Source: JANQRA01 sp035550735 (GTDB taxonomy: Bacteria; Actinomycetota; Acidimicrobiia; Spongiisociales; ZC4RG35). Taken from it: a DNA stretch of 64,000 bases. Below, piece by piece: positions 1 to 8,465 of the stretch. Both the position numbers and the translations under genes were made by a program. The stretch lies in assembly GCA_035550735.1 (NCBI GenBank), contig DASZOM010000046.1:1-64000 (forward strand), given 5' to 3'. Each line of letters starts with the position of its first letter. The stretch's first letter is position 1. The notes under the pieces were generated by a model that was not told the origin of the DNA, searched no databases, and was given only the letters and a program-made list of their open reading frames with translations.

Positions 1-377
1 TAGGCGTCGTAGGCGTCGGCGTCGTGCTTGGAGTGGCGCCCGATCTCGTGGTGGTTCTCGTTCTTGTCCTGTCCCAGGTACAGGTAGTCGCCGTCCTCGG
101 TGGGGGCGAAGGTGGTCGGCATGAGCAGCGGCATGAAGCCGTGCTTGGTCAGCTCCAGCTCCTGGACGATCTCGGGACGGAGCAGGCTCAGGGCATAGGA
201 GAAGGTGGTGAAGCTGAACCCGGGATAGAGCTCCTCGGTGATGGCGGCGCCGCCCACTAGATGACGGCGCTCGAGGATCAGGGTCTTCAGACCGGCCCTG
301 GCCAGATATGCGCCATTGACCAGCCCGTTGTGGCCGCCACCTATGACGATGGCGTCGTAGTCGTTGCTCTTGGCCAT
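1..377 (-). CDS. FAD-dependent oxidoreductase, phytoene dehydrogenase-like (3' end beyond window)
   Basis: The N-terminal ~125 residues of a flavoprotein; the rest lies off the left edge. The start ATG at 377 is followed by a dinucleotide-binding motif (DAIVIGGGHNGLVNGAYLA) and an ERRHLVGGAA stretch typical of phytoene-dehydrogenase-like or PYROXD2-like amine and carotenoid oxidoreductases. It begins only 4 nt after the stop of the GcvT-like demethylase, so the two are almost certainly one transcript under the operator at 1593. In that context an oxidation of an amine or its demethylated product is plausible, but the substrate cannot be read from the sequence. Family assignment is fairly sure; the specific function is not. 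Confidence 0.8.
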   Translation of the reverse strand, partial: MAKSNDYDAIVIGGGHNGLVNGAYLARAGLKTLILERRHLVGGAAITEELYPGFSFTTFSYALSLLRPEIVQELELTKHGFMPLLMPTTFAPTEDGDYLYLGQDKNENHHEIGRHSKHDADAYDA

Positions 378-381
378 GAGC

Positions 382-1581
382 TCAAGCCGTCTTTCTCGAT
401 GGGTTGTAGAACGGCAGTCTGGTCACGTGCGAGTCGACCACCTCGTAACGATGGTCGATGGTCACCTCCAAGCCGACCTTGGTGCCGGTCTTGGCGTGCT
501 CGGGACGTATCCGGGCGATGCCGATGTGGCGCTGCAACACCGGCGAGTAGACAAAGCTCGGCGTGTAGCCGATGCGCTGGAGGTCGTCGTCGTAGATCAT
601 CATCCCCCCGTGCTCGGGGGTGTGGTCCTTGGGTGTGATCAGACCCCGGTCGTTGTGCGTCCTGGCCCAGTGCTCCCAGTCGACGACGATCCCGACCGTC
701 TTCCAACGCGAGGTCTCCCCGGCGATCTCCCTCTCGATCGCCCGGCGGCCGATGAATGCTCGATCGTCGCCGTCCAGGTCACGGAGCATCCAACCCATGT
801 TGAGCTCGAGTGGCGTCGCCCGCTGGTCGTCGTTCCAGGCGTATCGAGCAGAGTGGAAGTCGACGTCGATCAGGATCAGCCCGGCCTCGATCCGGGTGAT
901 CAACAGGGCGGTCTGGCCGGCGGGGACGACCCCGTACCTGTCTGCCACCTCGAACAGCCGGTCCCAGACGTCCACGGCGTCGTCGGCGTCCACCCAGATC
1001 TCGTAGCCGAGGTCGCCGGTGTAGCCGGTCCGGGAGATGGTCACCGCGGCATCGCCGATCTTGGCCGGGGTGAGGTGGAAGTATCCGATCCCCTCCATCT
1101 CCGGGGCGAGCTGGCTCAGGATCTCGCGTGCGTAGGGGCCTTGGAGGGCGAGTGCCCCGTACTCGTCGGAGACATCCTCGATGGAAACGGACAGCCCCTC
1201 GCTGAGCCCGGTCAGATAGGCGAGGTTGGGCTCGGCCGCGGTCAGCATGAACTCGTCGTCGGAGAGCCGGAGGATCACACCATCCTCGATCACCCAGCCC
1301 TCGTCGTCGCACCAGGCCGTGTAGTGGGCCTGGCCCGGCCGGCACTTTCGAATGTCACGGGCGAGGACACCGCTGAGGAACCGCTCTGCGTCGCGTCCCT
1401 GGATCCGGTACTTGTAGAGAGGGGAGGTGTCGATGACCCCGGCCGAGTTGCGGATGGCGAAGTACTCGAACTTGTCCGACATCTGATAGCGGTCGGCGGC
1501 GAGGTACCCGGACCAATGGCTCCACAGTCCCGTCTCGTTGGCGACGCTGGTTCGAGGATGGAAGGGGGTGTGGCGGATCAT
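382..1581 (-). CDS. GcvT-family THF-dependent aminomethyltransferase / demethylase (DmdA-like)
   Basis: A 399-residue member of the glycine-cleavage T-protein family, which moves a methyl or methylene group from a substrate to tetrahydrofolate. Visible family signatures are ALQGPYAREIL near residue 165 and SRTGYTGDLGYEI near residue 205. The start at MIRHTPFHPR (1581) was chosen because the open frame further upstream runs antisense into the neighbouring methyltransferase and looks like shadow sequence. True GcvT would sit with gcvH and gcvP, which are absent. Relatives include DMSP demethylase DmdA and the folate domains of dimethylglycine and sarcosine dehydrogenases. A Rieske demethylase, PurU, an acyl-CoA synthetase and an acyl-CoA dehydrogenase nearby favour a catabolic demethylase. 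The substrate is not determined. Confidence 0.82.
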   Translation of the reverse strand: MIRHTPFHPRTSVANETGLWSHWSGYLAADRYQMSDKFEYFAIRNSAGVIDTSPLYKYRIQGRDAERFLSGVLARDIRKCRPGQAHYTAWCDDEGWVIEDGVILRLSDDEFMLTAAEPNLAYLTGLSEGLSVSIEDVSDEYGALALQGPYAREILSQLAPEMEGIGYFHLTPAKIGDAAVTISRTGYTGDLGYEIWVDADDAVDVWDRLFEVADRYGVVPAGQTALLITRIEAGLILIDVDFHSARYAWNDDQRATPLELNMGWMLRDLDGDDRAFIGRRAIEREIAGETSRWKTVGIVVDWEHWARTHNDRGLITPKDHTPEHGGMMIYDDDLQRIGYTPSFVYSPVLQRHIGIARIRPEHAKTGTKVGLEVTIDHRYEVVDSHVTRLPFYNPSRKTA

Positions 1582-1592
1582 CGTCGGCAATC

Positions 1593-1608
1593 CTGAACCA
1601 TGATTCAG
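1593..1608. promoter_or_regulatory. Predicted TetR operator upstream of the GcvT-like demethylase operon
   Basis: CTGAACCATGATTCAG matches the palindrome CTGAAC-N4-GTTCAG at 11 of 12 arm positions. It lies 11 nt before the demethylase start and just downstream of a TACCTT hexamer (1611-1616 on the minus strand) that could be the -10 box, so binding should block transcription of the demethylase and FAD oxidoreductase. Confidence 0.7.
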
Positions 1609-1654
1609 GAAAGGTAGCAGGGCACCCTGGTGGCGCGCCTCGTGTACGAGCTGG

Positions 1655-2413
1655 TCACGCCTCGCCCTTCGCCGCCCAGGCCCGCAACGACAGGGTGAAT
1701 GGAGCGGTCGCCAGCTCTTCGCGGCAGATAGACGCCAGCTCTGCTTGCTGTTCCGGGGCGAGACCGGCGACGTAGGCGCCGGCGGGACCGACACCCAGCT
1801 TGAACGGCTCCCACCACTCCTCGAAGCTCGCATGCTCGACATCGAAGGTGAGGCCCTCGCCACGGACGTCGTCGAGCCCGGCGGCCTCGGCGATCTCCAC
1901 CAGATGGCCCTCCTTGGTCCCGGGGAGCCCGGACTCGTCACGGGCGTCGGGGTCATAACGCTTCACCGCTCGCCAGAGCGGGCTCAGCGGGTCACGGCCC
2001 GATCCCAGGTCCCAGACGCAGGCGGCCACGGTCCCGCCGGGGCGGGTGACCCTACGCATCTCTCCCATCCCGGTCACCGCGTCGGACATGTGGTGGACGA
2101 CCAGTTGGGCAAGGGCCGCGTCGAAGCAGGCGGCGTCGAATGGAAGGTCCTCCGCCGGAGCTCGGTGCACATCCATGCCGGGATGCCGCTCCTTCACCGC
2201 CTCCACGAAAGGCGCGGAGGGATCGACAGCGGTCACGGATGCCACTCCGAGTCGCTCGACCAACTCCGTCGTCAGCGCCCCCGGTCCGCACCCGACATCG
2301 AGCACGTCCATCGGCGCAGCGACCCCGGCGAAATCGGCGAAGAGCGGAGCGAGGAGACGCGAGTAGCGCCCCATGAATCGATCGTAGGAGTCGGCGGCGA
2401 CGACGAAGCTCAT
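1655..2413 (-). CDS. Class I SAM-dependent methyltransferase
   Basis: A 252-residue Rossmann-fold methyltransferase of the UbiE/type 11 kind. Motif I is clear (VLDVGCGPGALTTEL at about residues 37-51), followed by an acidic motif (AVDP) and ALAQLVVHHM, as usual for small-molecule methyltransferases. It ends about 70 nt before the GcvT-like start and is divergent from the acyl-CoA dehydrogenase; the operator at 2475 lies 62 nt upstream. Co-regulation with the catabolic cluster is therefore likely. The methyl acceptor is unknown: it could regenerate or salvage a methyl group, or be unrelated to the pathway chemistry. Confidence 0.8.
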   Translation of the reverse strand: MSFVVAADSYDRFMGRYSRLLAPLFADFAGVAAPMDVLDVGCGPGALTTELVERLGVASVTAVDPSAPFVEAVKERHPGMDVHRAPAEDLPFDAACFDAALAQLVVHHMSDAVTGMGEMRRVTRPGGTVAACVWDLGSGRDPLSPLWRAVKRYDPDARDESGLPGTKEGHLVEIAEAAGLDDVRGEGLTFDVEHASFEEWWEPFKLGVGPAGAYVAGLAPEQQAELASICREELATAPFTLSLRAWAAKGEA

Positions 2414-2474
2414 AGTGGTCCGAACCTACCCGTGACGGCCGCTGATCGAGATCGTCGACAGGTCCGAGCGATAA

Positions 2475-2490
2475 CTGAACGGCGGTTCAG
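2475..2490. promoter_or_regulatory. Predicted TetR operator between methyltransferase and acyl-CoA dehydrogenase
   Basis: CTGAACGGCGGTTCAG is a perfect CTGAAC/GTTCAG inverted repeat. It lies 9 nt upstream of the TAGCGT box of the acyl-CoA dehydrogenase, so it covers the expected -35 region. Confidence 0.78.
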
Positions 2491-2499
2491 GACCGATGC

Positions 2500-2505
2500 T
2501 AGCGT
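2500..2505 (+). promoter_or_regulatory. -10 box, leaderless promoter of the acyl-CoA dehydrogenase
   Basis: TAGCGT lies 7 nt before the ATG at 2513, with no Shine-Dalgarno sequence, matching the TAnnnT spacing repeated throughout the window. Confidence 0.5.
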
Positions 2506-2512
2506 CGCGCCG

Positions 2513-3685
2513 ATGCCCCTCGGCCTCAGCGACCGCGAGCTCGCGTTGCAAGTCACCACCCGCCAGTTCGTCGACGAGCTCGTCCCCTGGGAGGTCGAGG
2601 CGGAGATGAACCGGGGCGAGCTGCCGCCCGAGGTCGCCACCGCGCATGCGGAGAAGGCCGCCGGGCTCGGGCTGATCTCGATCAACATGCCCGAGTCGAT
2701 GGGAGGCCCCGGCTACTCGATGATGGAACAGGTCCTCATCCAGGAGCAGACCGGACGGGTCACCAACGCCCTGGGCTGGGTGGTGAGCACCGGGCCTTCC
2801 TGGATCGAGGAGGTGGTCACCGAACATCAAATGAAGACCTGGATCGCGCCCACCGTCGCCGGTGAGATCCATGAGTGCTACGCCATCACCGAGGCCGGAG
2901 CCGGATCAGACGTCGACGCCATCCGAGCAACCGCCCGACGGGAAGGTGACGCCTATGTCCTCGACGGCGAGAAGTGGCACGTCACCTCGGCGAATCTCGC
3001 CTCCTACGTCTTCTTCCAGGCCAAGCTCACCGATGGGCCCAACGCCGGCCGTCACGTCCTGTTCTTCGTCGACATGGACACCCCAGGAGTCGAGTGTGTG
3101 CGCGTCCCCGAGTACTCCCACACCTACGCCCATCACCATTGGGAGATGAGACTCAACGAAGTGAAGGTGCCCGCCGAGAACCTCGTCGGCTCCGAGGGCG
3201 ACGGCATGGGCTTCTCCCACGCCTGGTTCCGCTACGAGAGGCTGATGATCGCTGCCCGGTGCTGTGGCGCCGCCGGGCGTCTGATCGAGGAGGCCACCGC
3301 GTTCGCCGCCGAGCGTGAGGCCTACGGGGAGAAGATCATCGACTATCAGGCGATCCAGTTCATGCTCGCCGACTCGCTGACCGAGTTGTGGGCAGCGCGT
3401 CTGATGACCTACGAGACGGCCAGGTCGATCGACGCCGGTGAGGACCTCAAGGTCCAACACGCCCGTTGCTCCATGGCCAAGCTCTACGCCTCCGAGATGG
3501 CCAACCGAGTGGCCGATCGGGCGGTTCAGATATTCGGGGGTCGAGGGTTCATGAGAGAGAACGTCGCCGAGCGGTTCTACCGGGAGCTGCGTGTCGATCG
3601 GATCTGGGAGGGCACCTCGGAGATCCAGCGCATCATCATCGCCGACCAGCTCCGCAAACGAGGCCCGGCGCCGCTCATCGGCTGA
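2513..3685 (+). CDS. Acyl-CoA dehydrogenase
   Basis: A 390-residue flavoprotein that introduces an alpha,beta double bond into an acyl-CoA. It shows the FAD/substrate loop YAITEAGAGSD (about residue 125) and the C-terminal block IWEGTSEIQRIII, whose Glu is the usual catalytic base. The start at 2513 fits the domain start, the TAGCGT box 7 nt upstream and the operator at 2475; the longer open frame upstream is antisense to the methyltransferase. With the ADP-forming acyl-CoA synthetase and enoyl-CoA hydratase-like gene of the same regulon it would form a short beta-oxidation-like route. DmdC (methylmercaptopropionyl-CoA dehydrogenase) is one possible analogue, but the acyl group is unknown. 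Confidence 0.88.
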   Translation: MPLGLSDRELALQVTTRQFVDELVPWEVEAEMNRGELPPEVATAHAEKAAGLGLISINMPESMGGPGYSMMEQVLIQEQTGRVTNALGWVVSTGPSWIEEVVTEHQMKTWIAPTVAGEIHECYAITEAGAGSDVDAIRATARREGDAYVLDGEKWHVTSANLASYVFFQAKLTDGPNAGRHVLFFVDMDTPGVECVRVPEYSHTYAHHHWEMRLNEVKVPAENLVGSEGDGMGFSHAWFRYERLMIAARCCGAAGRLIEEATAFAAEREAYGEKIIDYQAIQFMLADSLTELWAARLMTYETARSIDAGEDLKVQHARCSMAKLYASEMANRVADRAVQIFGGRGFMRENVAERFYRELRVDRIWEGTSEIQRIIIADQLRKRGPAPLIG

Positions 3686-3688
3686 GGT

Positions 3689-4867
3689 TCAGCGCAGCTC
3701 TCTGACCTGGACCTCGGGGACCACCAGCCCCTCCCCAAGATAGAAGTGCCCCATCACGGTGAGGAACTGATAGACGGTGCCCTCCCAACTGGAGAGGGGC
3801 CCGGGACGGTATCCACGGTTGCGCACCCCTTTCATCACGTTCTCGCAGGCGGTCCAATCCTCCCGGTTGGTGATGTCCCAGAAGTCGACGGCATACGAGG
3901 GATCGAAGCCCTTCTGCTCGAGGGCCTCGGGTGGGAAGAGCCAGGAGCACTCGACAAACGTCTGGCTCGGGGAGATCGGGACCAGACGGTGCGTCATCAC
4001 GTAATCAGGGTGCATGGAGAGCAACAGGTTGGGGATGACCGTGAGGTACCAGACCTGTCGAGCCCTCTCCGCGTCGACCAGTCGGAAGTTGACCCCGTTG
4101 GAGGCACCGTCGAGGGACATGGTCACCGCGTGGGGCTTGAGCAACATGGTGCCACCGCACCATGCCCCGGTGGGCTGGTGGTCGAAGCCGCTGTCGGGCG
4201 GGGTCACCTCGCACAGCTCAGGGTGGATCGAGGAGCAGTGGTAGCACTCGTTGTAGTTCTCGACGACGATCTTCCAGTTGGCGTCGATGACGTAGGAGTG
4301 CACCGCGGCAGTCGTGATTCGATCGGTCTCACAGGGCGCGGCCATCTCGGCGAGATTGCCGAAGTGATCCTCGATGGGGGCCGCCTCACCCGACAGGTCC
4401 ACCCAGATCCATCCCAGGTACTCGGCGACCGGGATGCCGATCAGCGGGAACTCGGAGAAATCGAAGCCCGGCGTCTGGGTGAAGCTGGGAGCGGCGCGCA
4501 GCTCACCGTTGAAGCGATACGACCAGGCGTGATAGGGGCAGCGGATGAGTCGGGCATCGATGGCCTCACCGACCGGTGCCAACTCGTGTCCACGGTGCCG
4601 ACAGACGTTGGAGAAGGCGGCGAGATTGCCCTCCAGGTCACGGGTGAGCAGGACCCCTTCCCCGGCGATGTCGACGGCACGAATCTGACCGGGAGCTACC
4701 AACTCGTCGCCACGACCGACACAAACCCAGGTCGATCTGAAGATGTGCTCCATCTCCCAGTCGAAGATCTCCTGTGACGTGTATGCAGCGGCGGGAAGGG
4801 TGCGATTCTCCCCGAAGGGAGCGACGACCAGGTCGAGGTCTCTCTTGTCCAGCGGTGCGACTGTCAT
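3689..4867 (-). CDS. Rieske non-haem iron oxygenase, alpha subunit (quaternary-amine demethylase type)
   Basis: A 392-residue oxygenase component. The Rieske [2Fe-2S] ligands are CRHRGH and, 16 residues further on, CPYHAW (residues ~88-111). The mononuclear iron site reads NYNECYHCSSIH, with the third ligand Asp expected in NREDW. The residue three before the first iron His, normally the bridging Asp (DxYH), is Glu (ECYH), as known for carnitine oxygenase CntA and related betaine demethylases such as GbcA. Such enzymes hydroxylate N-methyl or C-N groups using O2 and a separate reductase; no reductase gene is in this window. It shares operator 4902 with the divergent aminotransferase. Family is certain; a betaine-like substrate is inference. 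Confidence 0.9.
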   Translation of the reverse strand: MTVAPLDKRDLDLVVAPFGENRTLPAAAYTSQEIFDWEMEHIFRSTWVCVGRGDELVAPGQIRAVDIAGEGVLLTRDLEGNLAAFSNVCRHRGHELAPVGEAIDARLIRCPYHAWSYRFNGELRAAPSFTQTPGFDFSEFPLIGIPVAEYLGWIWVDLSGEAAPIEDHFGNLAEMAAPCETDRITTAAVHSYVIDANWKIVVENYNECYHCSSIHPELCEVTPPDSGFDHQPTGAWCGGTMLLKPHAVTMSLDGASNGVNFRLVDAERARQVWYLTVIPNLLLSMHPDYVMTHRLVPISPSQTFVECSWLFPPEALEQKGFDPSYAVDFWDITNREDWTACENVMKGVRNRGYRPGPLSSWEGTVYQFLTVMGHFYLGEGLVVPEVQVRELR

Positions 4868-4901
4868 ATCTCTCCGACCCCGGGTGCGGCGCCAGTGTAT
4901 C

Positions 4902-4917
4902 CTGAACCGCCAGTCAG
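4902..4917. promoter_or_regulatory. Predicted TetR operator between Rieske oxygenase and aminotransferase
   Basis: CTGAACCGCCAGTCAG matches CTGAAC-N4-GTTCAG at 10 of 12 arm positions, the weakest of the five. It sits in the 71-bp divergent intergenic region and could control both genes. Confidence 0.6.
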
Positions 4918-4938
4918 TTTATTGGACGGAAGGGTGTC

Positions 4939-6303
4939 ATGCTCGCCTCGGCGGAACAGGCCACACTCCTCGACAGGATCATCGAGGAGGAAGAACGGCG
5001 CTTTCTCGAGATGTCCCCGAGGGCAGCCGAGTATGCGGAAAGGGCCTCTCGCAGCCTTCCCGGTGGGGTGACCTCGAGCTGGCAGATCTCGCGACCGCAG
5101 CCGATATGGATCGAGCAAGGCCGCGGCTCGAAGGTCCGCGATGTCGACGGCAATGAGTTCATCGACTACCACGGTGGCTACGGGGCCATGCTGGCGGGCC
5201 ATGCCCACCCTGCGATCGTGGCCGCGGTGAAGGACCGGGTGGAGAAGGGCACCCACTTCGCCCAGCCCACCCACGATGCCGTCGTCGTCTCCGAGGAGCT
5301 CGCCGACCGCTACGGGCTGCCACTTTGGCGATACGGCAACTCGGGCACCGAGGCGACCATGGACGCCATCCACCTGATGCGGGCGGTGACCGGGCGCGAT
5401 CTCATCATCAAGTTCGAGGGCGCCTACCACGGCCATCACGACGCGGCAATGGTGTCGGTGTGGAACGAGGAAGATCTCGGTCCGGAGAGGAGACCCAAAT
5501 CGGTGGCCGCGGGAAGCGGTATCCCCCAGGCCATGGTCGACCTCACCCTGATCGCCACGTTCAACGACATCGGCCTCGTCGAGACCCTCTTCGAGGAGCA
5601 CCCAGGCGAGATCGCCGGTGTCATCGTCGAGCCGATCTTGCAGAACTGTGGGATCCTCCTCCCTCAGCCAGGATTCATCCAGAGCCTCCGGGAAGTGACC
5701 ATGCGTCACGACGCCTTGCTCACCTTCGACGAGGTGAAGACCGGTCTCACCGCGGGCAGGGGAGGGGCGACCCGTCTCCTCGGCGTCCAATCCGACATCG
5801 TCTGTCTCGCCAAGTCGCTCGGAGGGGGTCTTCCCATCTCGGCGATCGGAGGGACCGACGAGGTGATGGGAGCGATCAGCGACGGCACCTACGAGCAGGT
5901 GGGCACTTTCAACGGGAACCCCCTCTCGCTCGCAGCCGCACGGGCGATGCTCACCGAGGTGATGGTGCCGGACACCTATGCACACCTGGAGACACTGCAG
6001 ACGAGGATGCGGGACGGTGCGGAATCGGTGATACGACGCCATGCCTTGGACGCGCACGTGGCGACGGCGGGCGCCAAGGGAAGCGTGATCTACTCGCCTC
6101 AGCCGATGCGCACCTACCGCGACTTCCTCGAGATCGACGGGAGGTACGCCATGGCCGCCTGGCTCTACCAGTTCAACCGGGGTGTCTTCCTCCCCCCGTG
6201 GGCCAAGGGCGAGCAATGGCTCATCTCGGTGCAACACGACGCCGGCGACATCGATCGCTACCTGGAGACACTCGATGAGTTCGCCGGTCTCATCAGCGGC
6301 TGA
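4939..6303 (+). CDS. Class III PLP-dependent aminotransferase (glutamate-1-semialdehyde aminotransferase-like)
   Basis: A 454-residue fold-type I aminotransferase. Visible are YGNSGTEATMDAI (phosphate-binding region), EGAYHGHHD, the PLP-facing Asp in LLTFDEVKTG and the Schiff-base Lys in CLAKSLGGGLPI. The fold resembles HemL, but the setting is catabolic and TetR-controlled rather than haem synthesis, so it more likely transaminates or isomerises an amino acid or omega-amino acid arising from the imported compound. potA follows after 21 nt, suggesting one transcript with the importer ATPase. Substrate unknown. Confidence 0.87.
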   Translation: MLASAEQATLLDRIIEEEERRFLEMSPRAAEYAERASRSLPGGVTSSWQISRPQPIWIEQGRGSKVRDVDGNEFIDYHGGYGAMLAGHAHPAIVAAVKDRVEKGTHFAQPTHDAVVVSEELADRYGLPLWRYGNSGTEATMDAIHLMRAVTGRDLIIKFEGAYHGHHDAAMVSVWNEEDLGPERRPKSVAAGSGIPQAMVDLTLIATFNDIGLVETLFEEHPGEIAGVIVEPILQNCGILLPQPGFIQSLREVTMRHDALLTFDEVKTGLTAGRGGATRLLGVQSDIVCLAKSLGGGLPISAIGGTDEVMGAISDGTYEQVGTFNGNPLSLAAARAMLTEVMVPDTYAHLETLQTRMRDGAESVIRRHALDAHVATAGAKGSVIYSPQPMRTYRDFLEIDGRYAMAAWLYQFNRGVFLPPWAKGEQWLISVQHDAGDIDRYLETLDEFAGLISG

Positions 6304-6324
6304 CCCCATACAGTCGAGCCGGCC

Positions 6325-7416
6325 ATGAGCGGAGTCGTCGAGCTGGTCGGGCTGGTCAAGAGGTTCGGAGACACAACCGCGGTCGACGACGTCAGCATCC
6401 GGGTGGAGGATGGTGAGTTCTTCTCGCTCCTCGGGCCTTCCGGCTGCGGAAAGACCACCACCCTGCGTCTCATCGCCGGGTTCGAACGCCCGGACTCGGG
6501 AGCCATCCTCATCAATGGTGTCGACATGGCCACCACGCCTCCCCACAAGCGCCCGGTCAACACGGTCTTCCAGAGCTACGCCCTCTTTCCCCATCTCAGC
6601 GTGGAGGACAACGTCGGCTTCGGGCTCAAGTACCAGAACCTGAGTCGTGAGGCGGCGAGGGGCAAGATCGGCCGGGCACTGGAGCTGGTCCGTCTCGAAG
6701 GGATGCAGCAACGCAAACCGACCCAACTGTCCGGCGGTCAACAGCAGCGAGTCGCCCTGGCCCGCTCCCTCGTCCTCAATCCCTCGGTCCTCCTGCTCGA
6801 CGAGCCACTCGGTGCGCTGGACGCCAAGCTGCGCAAGGCGCTCCAGATCGAGCTCAAGTCGCTCCAGGAGGAGATCGGGATCACCTTCATCTACGTGACA
6901 CATGACCAGGAGGAGGCGCTCACCATGTCCGACCGGATCGCAGTCATGTCCGGTGGCAAGGTGGAGCAGCTGGGGACCCCGGCCGAGGTGTACGAGAGCC
7001 CGCGCAGCAGCTACATCGCCGACTTCCTCGGGGTCTCCAATCTCATGGAGGTGATGGTCAAGTCGCCCTCGTCCGACGGGCGAGCCGTGGTCCAGCTCGG
7101 ATCCCACGAGCTGATCGCCTCGGCTCCCCTTGCCTTCACCGGGCCGGCCGTGGTGTCGATCCGACCGGAGCGAATCCGGATCGTCGAGGGCGACGCCGCC
7201 GCCCCGAACACGGTGAAGGCCACCGTCGACCGCACCGTCTACGCGGGACCGGTGCTCAACGTCCTGGTTCACGTCGACACCCTCGACGAGATTCAGGTGA
7301 CCGTTCCCAACTCGGGGGGGAAGGCCCGTTACCGGCAGGGTGACGTCATCGCCATCGAGCTGCCCGCGGACGCGCTCCAGGTCCTGGACCGCGACGAGGC
7401 GGGCCCGACCACGTAG
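6325..7416 (+). CDS. potA: ABC transporter ATP-binding protein, polyamine/opine type
   Basis: A 363-residue ATPase of the PotA/FbpC class that energises import through the two permeases encoded at 8519-10308. Walker A is GPSGCGKTT, the signature LSGGQQQRVALAR, Walker B VLLLDEP, followed by a C-terminal TOBE-like domain from about residue 275. A TACAGT hexamer lies 10 nt before the ATG, so an internal promoter is possible, but the gene is also close behind the aminotransferase. The importer genes are split: potA here, potD-potB-potC convergent downstream. The family carries spermidine/putrescine but also betaines and other cationic compounds, so substrate cannot be assigned from sequence. Confidence 0.9.
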   Translation: MSGVVELVGLVKRFGDTTAVDDVSIRVEDGEFFSLLGPSGCGKTTTLRLIAGFERPDSGAILINGVDMATTPPHKRPVNTVFQSYALFPHLSVEDNVGFGLKYQNLSREAARGKIGRALELVRLEGMQQRKPTQLSGGQQQRVALARSLVLNPSVLLLDEPLGALDAKLRKALQIELKSLQEEIGITFIYVTHDQEEALTMSDRIAVMSGGKVEQLGTPAEVYESPRSSYIADFLGVSNLMEVMVKSPSSDGRAVVQLGSHELIASAPLAFTGPAVVSIRPERIRIVEGDAAAPNTVKATVDRTVYAGPVLNVLVHVDTLDEIQVTVPNSGGKARYRQGDVIAIELPADALQVLDRDEAGPTT

Positions 7417-7419
7417 TTT
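7414..7419 (+). promoter_or_regulatory. -10 box, leaderless promoter of the EamA transporter
   Basis: TAGTTT overlaps the potA stop codon and lies 7 nt before the ATG at 7427. Confidence 0.4.
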
Positions 7420-7426
7420 CTCCGAC

Positions 7427-8404
7427 ATGCCGGCAGAGTCGAGCCAACCCACGGTCGGCGTCGAGGAGAACGCGGTGGTGAACGAGCGCGGCGGGCTGGG
7501 GTTGGCGACACCGCTCAACTTCGTCCTCGTCGTGCTGATCGGTGGTGGCAACTTCGTCGCGGTCCGGATCAGCAACCAGGAGCTGGAGCCGTTCTGGGGT
7601 GCCGGGCTGCGATTCGGTCTCGCCGCCGTCGGTTTCGTCGTCTTTGCGCTTGTAGCCAGGCTGACCTGGCCGCGGGGCCGGGCCCTGGCCTTGACCGCGC
7701 TCTATGGCGTGTTCAGCTTCGCCCTCTCCTACGCCCTCATGTACTGGGCACTGACCAGGGTGAGCGCCGGTCTGGCCGCGGTCCTGTTGGCCGCGGTGCC
7801 GCTGGTTACGCAGTTCCTCGCCGCCGCTCACGGGATGGAGCGTCTCAGCCGGCGCAACCTCGTCGGCGCAGTCGTCGCCATCGCCGGGATCGTCCTGATG
7901 ACGATCGGCCCCGTCGGGGTGGAGATCCCCCTGTCGGGTCTGATCGCTATCGCCGTCGCCGCGCTGACCGTCGGGGAGAGTGTCATCATCGGGAAGAAGG
8001 TCTCGGTGGCCCACCCGGCCATGACCAATGCGGTGGGGATGCCGATCGGCGCTCTCGGCCTACTCGCCATCTCGGCGGTGGCCGGCGAGACGTGGGCGTG
8101 GCCCGGGCAGAGCGACGTGCTCTGGTCGGTGATCTATCTCACCCTGATCGGGTCGATAGGGCTCTTCGTCCTCTTCCTGTTGGTGATGAGGCGGTGGACC
8201 CCGTCCGCATCGTCGTACGCCTTCGTCCTCTTCCCGGTCGTCACCCTGATTCTCGAGGCGACCCTCCTCGGGGAGCCCCTCATCGCCCGATCCGTGGCCG
8301 GCGCCCTCGTGGTGATGGCCGGCGTCTGGTTCGGCGCCCTCTCCCCCGACCGCCGACGCGGCGCCCCTTCCGCCAGGGTGGGTGCTGAGCCCAGGGAGGG
8401 TTGA
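7427..8404 (+). CDS. EamA/DMT-family transporter
   Basis: A 325-residue membrane protein with about ten hydrophobic segments arranged as two EamA repeats (roughly residues 28-155 and 170-305). Members export small metabolites such as amino acids or their derivatives. The start at MPAESSQPT (7427) follows a TAGTTT box by 7 nt and potA by 10 nt; the frame upstream of it belongs to potA in another frame. Its place at the end of the aminotransferase-potA unit suggests it removes an intermediate of the pathway or an overflow product, but nothing in the sequence shows which. Confidence 0.85.
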   Translation: MPAESSQPTVGVEENAVVNERGGLGLATPLNFVLVVLIGGGNFVAVRISNQELEPFWGAGLRFGLAAVGFVVFALVARLTWPRGRALALTALYGVFSFALSYALMYWALTRVSAGLAAVLLAAVPLVTQFLAAAHGMERLSRRNLVGAVVAIAGIVLMTIGPVGVEIPLSGLIAIAVAALTVGESVIIGKKVSVAHPAMTNAVGMPIGALGLLAISAVAGETWAWPGQSDVLWSVIYLTLIGSIGLFVLFLLVMRRWTPSASSYAFVLFPVVTLILEATLLGEPLIARSVAGALVVMAGVWFGALSPDRRRGAPSARVGAEPREG

Positions 8405-8412
8405 CTCACCCT

Positions 8413-8462
8413 TTCCTTAGGAACCAGGGCCCACTATTGGGCCGTGCGACGTTTCATTACCC
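8413..8462 (+). repeat. Dispersed palindromic repeat family A, copy 1
   Basis: An element of about 50 bp with core GCCCACTATTGGGC (8429-8442), starting TTCCTTAGG and ending GACGTTTCATTACC. It aligns with the reverse complement of copy 3 at 53347 and faces copy 2 in inverted orientation, in the gap between convergent genes. Confidence 0.75.
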
Positions 8463-8465
8463 AAA

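Noticed and set aside
382..1581. Annotation of the GcvT-family gene as glycine cleavage T-protein
   Set aside because: No gcvH, gcvP or lpd is nearby and the gene sits in a TetR-controlled catabolic cluster, so a demethylase role is more likely.
364..1596. A 410-codon plus-strand open frame
   Set aside because: It is antisense to the GcvT-family gene, shows no domain, and the minus strand has the GcvT signatures.
4939..6303. Annotation of the class III aminotransferase as HemL
   Set aside because: No haem genes are nearby; the operator and the adjacent importer gene place it in the catabolic regulon.
4864..7575. A 903-codon open frame on the minus strand opposite the aminotransferase and potA genes
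   Set aside because: Its translation has no recognisable domain and is rich in Asp, Gly, His and Arg runs typical of antisense frames in GC-rich genes; the plus strand carries two clear, motif-complete genes.
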